Of a stretch of DNA of 17,358 nt, positions 6,100 to 12,477 are shown in pieces. Position 1 is the first letter of the stretch, and the number at the start of each line of letters is the position of its first letter. The notes under the pieces are model-generated. The model made no database searches, was not told where the DNA came from, and worked only from the letters and a program-made list of their open reading frames with translations. Location: positions 1 to 17,358 of the forward strand of contig ONNL01000037.1 of NCBI GenBank assembly GCA_900319195.1, read 5' to 3'. This DNA is from an uncultured Ruminococcus sp. (GTDB lineage Bacteria; Bacillota; Clostridia; Oscillospirales; Ruminococcaceae). The position numbers and the translations under genes are program-made.

Positions 6100-7419
6100 A
6101 TGGCGGCTGTTATGTCGGGTGTAATGACGCTCTCATGCATGACGGCAATGAATGTGAATCAGCGCAGTATTGCGGCTGAGATCGAGACAGCAGCGGATAA
6201 GACAGAGAATACCTCGAAGGGCAGCGGTGAACTGCCTGTATATACAGATGATTACGCTCCCGAGAAGCAGGACTGGGAAAAGGCTGATATTTCGGACTAC
6301 GACGTGAATCTCTCACTCGTTGACTACAAGCTCACGACTCCCGATATGTACAAATCTGGTGTTGCGCCTGCGGATATGGTCAGGGATATAAAGCTCACTC
6401 CCGAGGAACAGGCGGCTCTCGACGCGAAGCGAAAGGCTCTGCGCAACGCTACTCCGCTGCTCAACAGGAAGAATGAGAATGTCGAGCCCACTGCTGTTGA
6501 GGTCATTACCTCGGGCGGAGAGGTAATCGATGTTCCGCCGTCACAGGAGAGGGCGGCTGTTCAGCTCGAGGCTGGCGACTTCACCTTTGTCACATACGGC
6601 TGGGGTCACGGAGTCGGCATGAGCCAGAACGGTGCAAACAATTACGCTATTTACAGCGGTTGGACCTATCAGGACATTCTGTTCCACTATTATCCCGATA
6701 CGTACCTCATGAATACTGGTACGGCTGAGGATGATGAACTGACTATTGAGGGCAAGCCTGCGGGCGACGCTCTTGAGGTTGTATCGAAGATAGTCTATAA
6801 TGAGGTCGGCGGCGGATTTGCGACGGAAGCTATAAAGGCACAGGCAGTCGCAGTCTATACATATCTAAAATACAACGGCGACGATTCGGCAGACCTTCGC
6901 GGCAAGGAGGACCCTCCGCAGAATGTCATCGACGCCTGCAGGGAAGTCCTCGGAGAAGCGCTCTACTACGGAGATGACTTCGCACTTACGATGTTCTCGG
7001 CTTCGTGTGCGGACTGCTCGGCAAACTGCTATGAAATGTTCGCGCAGGACCTTCCGTATCTGAGGAGCGTCCCGAGCGATTACGACGCGGCATACGATCC
7101 CCATTACGGTACGGTCACATATATCCCTGCCGATGAATTGAAGCATGAGATAGAGAGCCGCTATGACATTACACTTTCAGATGACCCTGATAACTGGATA
7201 CAGCCGATACGCTCGGAGGAGACAGGGTACATCACGGATATACTGCTTGACGGACAGATCTATGTCAAGGGTTATCCCTTCTCGCTTGCAATGGGACTGA
7301 AGTCCTGCAAGTTTGATGTTTACTATACTCCATCGGAGGATGAGGCGAAGTCTGAAACGGAGGAGACCACAGAGGCTCCGACAGATGAAGCCGCAGATGC
7401 TCCGAAAGATGCAGAATAA
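6100..7419 (+). CDS. Secreted SpoIID/LytB-domain protein with permuted domain order
   Basis: SpoIID-family proteins are secreted peptidoglycan glycan-strand cleaving enzymes (lytic transglycosylase in SpoIID) or activators of amidases (LytB). From the first ATG the protein has 439 residues; from ATA 6076 it has 447 and a complete signal peptide. After a linker, residues about 158-205 hold YGWGHGVGMSQNGA and YQDILFHYYPDT, which normally close the domain. Then come EVVSKIVYNEV (E235, matching the catalytic Glu of the EMP motif), EAIKAQAVAVYTY, a Cys cluster (C303, C306, C310), LPYLRSV and a terminal LKSCKFDVYY. The usual C-terminal GWGHG block does not recur, so the order is permuted relative to B. 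subtilis SpoIID. The C-terminal 30 residues are Glu/Thr/Ala-rich. It lies after two sortases and before the dcw operon, fitting a role in wall remodelling. Catalytic activity is not certain. Confidence 0.85.
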   Translation: MAAVMSGVMTLSCMTAMNVNQRSIAAEIETAADKTENTSKGSGELPVYTDDYAPEKQDWEKADISDYDVNLSLVDYKLTTPDMYKSGVAPADMVRDIKLTPEEQAALDAKRKALRNATPLLNRKNENVEPTAVEVITSGGEVIDVPPSQERAAVQLEAGDFTFVTYGWGHGVGMSQNGANNYAIYSGWTYQDILFHYYPDTYLMNTGTAEDDELTIEGKPAGDALEVVSKIVYNEVGGGFATEAIKAQAVAVYTYLKYNGDDSADLRGKEDPPQNVIDACREVLGEALYYGDDFALTMFSASCADCSANCYEMFAQDLPYLRSVPSDYDAAYDPHYGTVTYIPADELKHEIESRYDITLSDDPDNWIQPIRSEETGYITDILLDGQIYVKGYPFSLAMGLKSCKFDVYYTPSEDEAKSETEETTEAPTDEAADAPKDAE

Positions 7420-7438
7420 AATTCAGTAAATGATACAG

Positions 7439-7490
7439 AAATAAGTCCTTGAGATGATCGTTGAAAGCTCGGGGACTTATTTTGCATTTT
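7439..7490 (+). terminator. Intrinsic terminator after the SpoIID-like gene
   Basis: A 14-bp stem with two G-U pairs joins 7440-7453 to 7468-7481 (AATAAGTCC...GGACTTATT) around a 14-nt loop. It can extend by A7439-T7482. T-rich sequence follows (7477-7490) and again at 7499-7505. It ends the left operon and separates it from the dcw promoter. Confidence 0.85.
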
Positions 7491-7521
7491 TGGAGGCATT
7501 TTTTTGAAAAAAGGCACCTAA

Positions 7522-7537
7522 AAGGTGATTGAAGGTG
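7522..7537 (+). promoter_or_regulatory. Upstream AAGGTG direct-repeat pair, candidate MraZ box
   Basis: AAGGTG occurs at 7522-7527 and 7532-7537 with a 10-bp period, the same spacing as known MraZ operator repeats. An inverted CACCT (7515-7519) adjoins it. A weak promoter-like pair TTGAAG (7529-7534), 17 bp, TATTTA (7552-7557) overlaps the second repeat. It lies about 180 bp before the main mraZ start site, so its role is less certain than that of the downstream pair. Confidence 0.45.
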
Positions 7538-7665
7538 AAAATCAAGAAAAATATTTAACCATTTTCGGAATATATGTTCTGAAAATTCCGGGATTTTACA
7601 TATTTCTTGAAAATGTGTACAAAAAATAAATAAAAAATCAGTTAATGATTGTTGAGTTTCCTCAC
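7538..7665. other. AT-rich gene-free spacer upstream of mraZ
   Basis: This belongs to the 368-nt gap between the SpoIID-like gene and mraZ. Apart from the elements listed separately, it holds only a small hairpin (CGGAAT 7566-7571 with ATTCCG 7585-7590) and A/T-rich runs. No coding signal was seen on either strand; the reverse-strand reading frame here lacks a ribosome site and has a biased composition. Confidence 0.5.
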
Positions 7666-7694
7666 TTGAACAAATATTGCATACGTGGTATAAT
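7666..7694 (+). promoter_or_regulatory. Sigma-A promoter of the dcw operon
   Basis: TTGAAC (7666-7671), a 17-bp spacer and a consensus TATAAT (7689-7694) predict a start near 7700. This gives an 85-90 nt leader before mraZ, which includes a TGAGG/CCTCA hairpin at 7741-7755. Confidence 0.8.
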
Positions 7695-7700
7695 AAGTAC

Positions 7701-7716
7701 AAGGTGAAAAAAGGTG
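7701..7716 (+). promoter_or_regulatory. AAGGTG direct-repeat pair at the dcw start site, candidate MraZ operator
   Basis: AAGGTG at 7701-7706 and 7711-7716 has a 10-bp period and covers about +1 to +16 of the predicted transcript, where a bound MraZ ring would block initiation or clearance. MraZ of E. coli binds TGGG-type repeats with the same period, and Mollicute MraZ binds AAAGTGG-type repeats. The exact motif here is inferred from repetition and position. Confidence 0.6.
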
Positions 7717-7787
7717 ATTAGTTGTAAAACTTCCCACTTCTGAGGTGAAGCCTCACACTTAATTGCACGGAAAGGGAGGAAATTCAT

Positions 7788-8219
7788 ATGGCAGACTCAT
7801 TGTGCGGTATTTATTACCCGAGCATAGACCCGAAGGGCCGTATGAGTTTTCCGAATAAGCTTCGTGAAGTCCTCGGAGCTGAGCTTTATCTGTGCGCAGG
7901 AAGTGACAATCACTATATCGCCGTGTATTCTTCCGAAGGGTTTGAGGAATATCAGAACAAGCTTCTCGAGATCCCCGGTAAGCTCGGCAGCAATATCAGA
8001 CGTAAGCTCCTTTCGTGCACCGATAAGCAGGTCCCCGATAAGCAGGGACGTATCTTCATCGCACAGCATCTCAGGGACTTCGCAGGTATAAGCGATGAGG
8101 TCGTAGTTATCGGTTCGGGAAACAAGGCGGAGATCTGGGATAAGTCCAAGTGGACTGATTTCGACAACGAGATCTCTCAGGAGCAGATCGACGCTGCTCT
8201 CGCGGAATATGTTCTGTGA
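7788..8219 (+). CDS. mraZ: Transcriptional regulator MraZ
   Basis: DNA-binding protein of the AbrB/SpoVT fold that forms a ring and represses the dcw operon from repeats near its own promoter. The 143-residue protein has the expected two tandem swapped-hairpin domains, each with the D-x-x-G-R signature: DPKGRMSFPNKLR (14-26) and DKQGRIFIAQHLR (84-96). ATG 7788 follows the strong site AGGGAGG. It is the first gene after the sigma-A promoter at 7666-7694 and lies just upstream of rsmH, the conserved order. The AAGGTG pairs at 7522-7537 and 7701-7716 are its likely targets. In both domains the residues that contact DNA in characterised MraZ proteins, the region around the GR motif, appear intact. 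Confidence 0.95.
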   Translation: MADSLCGIYYPSIDPKGRMSFPNKLREVLGAELYLCAGSDNHYIAVYSSEGFEEYQNKLLEIPGKLGSNIRRKLLSCTDKQVPDKQGRIFIAQHLRDFAGISDEVVVIGSGNKAEIWDKSKWTDFDNEISQEQIDAALAEYVL

Positions 8220-8251
8220 TCTGCTTTCCGTTCTTTTAAGGAGTAATTCAG

Positions 8252-9193
8252 ATGGAATTCAGTCATATACCCGTAATGGCGGAGGAATGCATAAACGGAC
8301 TCAATATTGATCCTGACGGTATCTATGTAGACGGTACTGTCGGAGGAGCGGGACACTCGTCGCTGATAGCTGCTCGCCTTAGCGAAAAAGGCAGGCTTAT
8401 CGCACTTGACCGTGATCCCGATGCTGTGGCTGTAGCAAGTGAAAGGCTTTCGGCTTTCAAGAATGTACAGGTCGTACACAGCAACTATTCACAGATAAGA
8501 GATGTTCTTGATGATCTCGGCATCGACTATGTGGACGGTATCCTTATGGATCTCGGGGTTTCGTCATACCAGCTCGATGAGGGCAGCCGTGGATTTTCGT
8601 ATCACTCTGACGCTCCGCTCGATATGCGAATGAGCAAGGAGGGCATGAGTGCGGCGGACGTGGTCAACACATTTTCGGAGGAGGAGCTCGCAAAGATAAT
8701 ATTTGAGTACGGTGAGGAGAAATTCTCGCGCCGCATAGCTTCAAATATCGTCAGTGAAAGAGCACTCAGACCGCTGGAGACTACGGGTCAGCTTGCGGAC
8801 ATTGTCAGGGAGAGCGTACCTCAGAAGGCAAGAAGAGAAAAAAATCCATGCAAAAAGACTTTTCAGGCTATCAGGATCGCCGTGAACGGAGAGCTTGATC
8901 ATCTGTCAGAAGGACTTGACAGAGCATTCCACAGTCTGAAAGGCAGCGGCAGACTCGCAGTTATAACCTTCCATTCTCTCGAGGACAGACTTGTCAAGCA
9001 GAGATTTGCAGGGTGGTGCAGAGGATGCATATGTCCGCCCGATTTTCCGCAGTGCGTATGCGGACGGAAACCCGAGGGCAGACTTGTAAACAGAAAACCC
9101 GTTGAAGCGGGAGAAGAAGAGCTTGAAAGGAACAAAAGAAGCAGGAGCGCAAAGCTGAGAATAATAGAAAGGAGTGCGGATGTCAATGGCTGA
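8252..9193 (+). CDS. rsmH: 16S rRNA (cytosine-1402-N4)-methyltransferase RsmH
   Basis: S-adenosylmethionine-dependent enzyme that methylates N4 of C1402 in the ribosomal P site. The 313-residue protein matches the family length and carries the SAM-binding VDGTVGGAGHS near the N-terminus. It also has MDLGVSSYQLDEGSRGFS, APLDMRM, the conserved KKTFQAIRIAVN, VITFHSLEDRLVK, the Cys-rich CRGCICPPDFPQCVCG and the C-terminal RSAKLRIIER. ATG 8252 has AAGGAG (8238-8243) eight bases upstream. It follows mraZ by 32 nt. Its last 14 bases overlap the ftsL-like start, implying coupled translation. Confidence 0.97.
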   Translation: MEFSHIPVMAEECINGLNIDPDGIYVDGTVGGAGHSSLIAARLSEKGRLIALDRDPDAVAVASERLSAFKNVQVVHSNYSQIRDVLDDLGIDYVDGILMDLGVSSYQLDEGSRGFSYHSDAPLDMRMSKEGMSAADVVNTFSEEELAKIIFEYGEEKFSRRIASNIVSERALRPLETTGQLADIVRESVPQKARREKNPCKKTFQAIRIAVNGELDHLSEGLDRAFHSLKGSGRLAVITFHSLEDRLVKQRFAGWCRGCICPPDFPQCVCGRKPEGRLVNRKPVEAGEEELERNKRSRSAKLRIIERSADVNG

Positions 9194-9689
9194 GGCCGAT
9201 TCTGTATATTATGACAGCGGCGACTACGATGAGACAGAAGGAACTGTAGACGGCAGCGGCAGCGGAGACGAAAACGATATGCCCGACGGACAGCCGCATA
9301 TCCATAAGCAGACTAACAATGCGAAAGCAGGGTCTGTTATGACTATTTTTCTCGTTTCCGTCATGGCTTTCATGTTGCTTGGAACGGTGATCTACACGCA
9401 TAACAGGCGCAACGTCATGTATAACAAGGCGGCTGCAATGAACCAAAAGCTAAGTGTGCAGGAGGCGGAAAATGCAAGACTGCAATCAGAGCTTGAGAGC
9501 AAACTGTCGGCAAAGAACATCGAGGACTATGCGGAAAATGTACTCGGAATGCAGAAGATAGACTCTTCGCAGATTAAGTACATAAAAATTTCGACGGGAG
9601 ACGTCGTGAATATTCCCGAACAGAAAAAAGGTATAGGAGCAAAGATAAAGAGCTTCTTTGAGAGATGCGTGGAATATTTCAGAGGGTAG
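9180..9689 (+). CDS. ftsL: FtsL-like septum protein
   Basis: Bitopic division protein that would recruit or regulate the septal FtsW-PBP synthase with DivIC/FtsB and DivIB. The 169-residue protein has an acidic Gly/Asp/Glu-rich cytoplasmic part (about 1-48) and one membrane span (about 53-72). A leucine/heptad coiled coil follows (about 80-115), then the YAENVLGMQKI segment seen in FtsL/DivIC proteins and a basic C-terminus. Sequence conservation in this family is weak, so the name rests on topology and position between rsmH and the class B PBP gene. GGAG (9171-9174) five bases before ATG 9180 sets the start; GTG 9174 lies inside this site. The cytoplasmic domain is longer than the ~20-40 residues common in Bacilli FtsL. 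Confidence 0.82.
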   Translation: MSMAEADSVYYDSGDYDETEGTVDGSGSGDENDMPDGQPHIHKQTNNAKAGSVMTIFLVSVMAFMLLGTVIYTHNRRNVMYNKAAAMNQKLSVQEAENARLQSELESKLSAKNIEDYAENVLGMQKIDSSQIKYIKISTGDVVNIPEQKKGIGAKIKSFFERCVEYFRG

Positions 9690-10006
9690 TATCAATATAA
9701 ATATAAACAGATGTACTGCCTTAAATTATGGAGACTATCGGCACAAAATGCCGAAGTGATAAGTAGAACACGGAGATGCAGCGAGTGATCGGAATAAGGG
9801 AATGGAGCTCCGCAGCGAAAAATATATATGCTGCGGAGCACAGCTCCCACGCTTGAACAGCGATAAATCCTTCGTCGTATCAACAACAGAGGACATCAGA
9901 AAAATAAAGAGATGTCCGAACAGGCGGGGCATGATTTTACCCTGCCTTATTTCATTTTTTCGGAAAATTTCCGCACACGCGGTTCATTTATAGAAAGGAA
10001 TTTTGT
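9690..10006 (+). ncRNA. 317-nt structured gene-free leader between ftsL and the PBP gene
   Basis: No supportable gene lies here. Four hairpins can be drawn: 9738-9743 with 9749-9754 (6 bp, 5-nt loop); 9807-9816 with 9830-9839 (10 perfect bp), extendable by GGGA 9798-9801 with TCCC 9845-9848; 9891-9897 with 9911-9917 (7 bp); and the terminator-like hairpin at 9922-9947. Two short inverted repeats follow (9961-9973 and 9971-9982) before the ribosome site AAAGGAA at 9994-10000. The stretch AAGTAGAACAC...GCAGCGAG (9760-9785) recalls T-box stem I wording, but no canonical T-box (AGGGTGGNACCGCG) is present. The length and stable stems suggest a regulatory leader or small RNA of unknown class. Confidence 0.5.
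9922..9958 (+). terminator. Terminator-like hairpin upstream of the PBP gene
   Basis: An 8-bp stem with one G-U pair joins AGGCGGGG (9922-9929) to CCCTGCCT (9940-9947), with a 10-nt loop and then a T-rich tract (TATTTCATTTTTT). It lies inside the dcw operon, 50 nt before the PBP start. It would therefore act as an attenuator or a partial terminator, or mark the end of a small RNA. Confidence 0.6.
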
Positions 10007-12397
10007 ATGACAGGCAATAATCCTTCAAATTCAATGCGGTTCAGAGTCAGACTGGTAATGACATCAGTGTTTTTCATACTTTTCGGACTTGTTGCCGCAA
10101 ACTTCTTCAAAATATCGGTCATCCAGAATGAGAAGTATCAGAATATGGCTAACAGCCAGCACTTCGGCTCGATAAGCATATCCGCGAACAGAGGAACGAT
10201 ATACGATGCTAACGGACATATCCTCGCAAAGAGCGCCTCTGTTTACAAGGTCTTTCTTGACCCTGTGCACTTCCGCGAGGACCTCGTCACACTCCAGAAA
10301 AAGATCGACAAGAGGAACGAGGATAAGAAAAACGGAGCCTATACTCCCGAATATGACGAGAAGGGCGTTGAGATAAATGCTCTCCCCGAATCCGCGGACG
10401 CATTCCGCACGGCTACTGTTACCTTCCTTGCAGAAAAGCTCGGCATTTCTACCGATAAGGTCAGCAAGGCAATGGACGAGAACAACCAGTACAGCGTTCT
10501 TCAGGAACAGGTCGAGAAGCCTGTTGCGGACGAGGTGCTTGAATATTTCAGCAACATGGGCTTCGTGTCCATAAACGTCGAGGAGGACACCAAGAGGTAC
10601 TATCCCCAGAACGAGCAGGCTGCGGCAGTTATCGGCTTCACATCACGTGACGGCAACGGTCTGTACGGTGTCGAGTCCTACTATGACGAGTACCTCTCGG
10701 GCATAGACGGACGCACTATCTCGGCAAAGGACTCAAACGGAAACGAGCTCCCCTATAAGTATTCAAAGACATATTCCGCAAAGAACGGAAATGATGTCTA
10801 CCTCACGATAGATACCGAGATACAGGCATATCTCGAAAATCACCTCGAGGAAATGGTGAACAAGTTTGAAATTTCAAACCGTGCCTGCGCTATCCTCATG
10901 AACGCAAAGACCGGCGCTATATACGGAATGGCTACATACCCCGGGTTCGACCTCAACGATCCGTACAAGGTCAGCGATGACAGGATTACCGAGCGTGCGA
11001 GGTATATCCTTGAGAGCGAAGGGGAGACTATTGATGAGGATTCCCTGACGGGTACCGCCCGTGAGATGCAGTGGCGCAACAAGTGCGTAACCGAGACCTA
11101 CGAGCCCGGCTCTGTATTCAAGGTCGTAACGAGTGCATCGGCTATCGAGGAAAATCTCATAGACTTGAATAAGGACTCATTCTTCTGCAGCGGCTCGGTG
11201 CAGCTTGACGGAATGGTGCAGCCTATCTACTGCCACGAAAAGAGCGGACACGGCGCACAGACATTTCAGGACGCGCTGACACACTCCTGCAACCCTGCAT
11301 TTATCGAAGTGGGTCGCCGCCTCGGAGTTGAGAAATTCTGCTACTACTTTGACGCATTCGGACTCCGTGAGCCTACGGGAATAGACCTTCCTGCCGAGAG
11401 CGGCGGTGTTCAGGTCTCAGCCAAGAACATGACAAACGTTGACCTTGCGGAATCCGCATTCGGTCAGTGCGAGACTATCACTCCGCTTGAAATGATAACC
11501 GCATACTGCGCGGTAATAAACGGCGGATACCTTCTCCAGCCGTATGTTGTGGATAAGGTGCTCGACGAGGACGGAAACGTAGTCCTCAAAAACAGCCGCA
11601 CCGTAAGGAGACAGGTAGTCTCCGAGGATACATCGGCAACGATGAGGGAGTGCCTGAAGAGAGTCGTAACCGACAACAACGGCGGTAACGTAACTATCAA
11701 GGGCTATTCGATAGGCGGTAAGTCGGGTACATCACAGCGACTCAGCCAGACCTCAAAGCACAGCACGACCAAGCTCGATGAGGAGGAAAATGCTGACGAG
11801 CAGGAATATGGTGCTTCGTATGTTTGCTTTACACCTGCGGAGGACCCCGAGCTGATACTTCTCGTCCTTGCGGATATGCCTAACAAGCAGCTCGGCTACT
11901 ACGGCTCGACAGTTGCCGTACCTACGGCGAGAGACATACTTACGGACGTTCTTCCCTACATGGGATATTATCCCGAGTACACCGCGGAGGAGGTCGAGAA
12001 TCTCGATGTCAAGATACCGCTCCTTGAGGGCTCGCTTGAGGACGCTAAAAAGACTCTTGAGGGACTCGGGATCACTCCTGTTATAGTCGGCAACGGCATA
12101 GAGGTCGTTGCACAGTCGCCGCTTACGGGCTCGACTATCTCAAAGAACGGAACTGTTTACCTCTACACAGAGAACAATCACACGTCCGAGATGACGACAG
12201 TGCCCGACCTCAGAGGATTGACGGCAGCGGAGGCAAATGATTCGATAGAGTACAGCAAGCTCAACTATGTTGCATACGGTGCGTCGATACAGCGTGCGGA
12301 CGCGGCAGTAAACAGCCAGTCCATAGAGCCCGGAACACAGGTCGCTGTGGGAACTACAATCGAGCTTGAATTCATAGTAAACGCGGATTCCGACTAA
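10007..12397 (+). CDS. ftsI: Class B penicillin-binding protein (septal transpeptidase) with two PASTA domains
   Basis: Membrane D,D-transpeptidase that crosslinks septal peptidoglycan, working with the FtsW-type polymerase encoded downstream. The 796-residue protein has one signal anchor (about 14-34), a pedestal/dimerisation domain starting with NRGTIYDANG, and the transpeptidase domain with all three motifs. These are S369-V-F-K372 (in YEPGSVFKV), S427-C-N429 and K572-S-G-T575. Two PASTA domains follow at about 661-719 and 725-793, containing IPLLEGSLEDAKKTLEGLG and VPDLRGLTAAEAND. In Bacillus, PBP2B has two PASTA domains and SpoVD one, so the vegetative division enzyme is the closer match, though one gene may serve both division and sporulation. 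ATG 10007 follows AAAGGAA. The gene is preceded by the long structured leader. Confidence 0.93.
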   Translation: MTGNNPSNSMRFRVRLVMTSVFFILFGLVAANFFKISVIQNEKYQNMANSQHFGSISISANRGTIYDANGHILAKSASVYKVFLDPVHFREDLVTLQKKIDKRNEDKKNGAYTPEYDEKGVEINALPESADAFRTATVTFLAEKLGISTDKVSKAMDENNQYSVLQEQVEKPVADEVLEYFSNMGFVSINVEEDTKRYYPQNEQAAAVIGFTSRDGNGLYGVESYYDEYLSGIDGRTISAKDSNGNELPYKYSKTYSAKNGNDVYLTIDTEIQAYLENHLEEMVNKFEISNRACAILMNAKTGAIYGMATYPGFDLNDPYKVSDDRITERARYILESEGETIDEDSLTGTAREMQWRNKCVTETYEPGSVFKVVTSASAIEENLIDLNKDSFFCSGSVQLDGMVQPIYCHEKSGHGAQTFQDALTHSCNPAFIEVGRRLGVEKFCYYFDAFGLREPTGIDLPAESGGVQVSAKNMTNVDLAESAFGQCETITPLEMITAYCAVINGGYLLQPYVVDKVLDEDGNVVLKNSRTVRRQVVSEDTSATMRECLKRVVTDNNGGNVTIKGYSIGGKSGTSQRLSQTSKHSTTKLDEEENADEQEYGASYVCFTPAEDPELILLVLADMPNKQLGYYGSTVAVPTARDILTDVLPYMGYYPEYTAEEVENLDVKIPLLEGSLEDAKKTLEGLGITPVIVGNGIEVVAQSPLTGSTISKNGTVYLYTENNHTSEMTTVPDLRGLTAAEANDSIEYSKLNYVAYGASIQRADAAVNSQSIEPGTQVAVGTTIELEFIVNADSD

Positions 12398-12477
12398 GCG
12401 GCAAATGCGAACGCCGTTCATAGAAAAGACCACATAATAATCTGAATGTTCAATAAATAAAACGGGAGGCGGTCAGC
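12398..12477 (+). other. murE leader with small hairpin
   Basis: This 80-nt gap holds a GCGGC/GCCGT stem (12398-12402 with 12413-12417, 10-nt loop) directly after the PBP stop. It also holds a 22-nt stretch (12402-12423) matching 18 of 22 bases of the SpoIID leader (5968-5989), with all four differences being transitions. GGGAGG (12464-12469) is the murE ribosome site. No promoter or terminator was recognised. Confidence 0.35.

Noticed and set aside
7265..7702. Reverse-strand open frame across the terminator and mraZ promoter
   Set aside because: It covers a clear terminator, promoter and operator repeats and has no ribosome site or domain.
9802..9993. 63-codon forward open frame in the ftsL-PBP gap
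   Set aside because: It runs through the 10-bp hairpin and the terminator-like stem, has no spaced ribosome site, and shows no protein-like pattern. Structured RNA explains the region better.
9690..10006. T-box riboswitch
   Set aside because: Some stem I-like wording (AAGTAGAACAC, GCAGCGAG) is present, but there is no AGGGTGGNACCGCG element and no aminoacyl-tRNA or amino-acid gene follows. Kept only as an unassigned structured leader.
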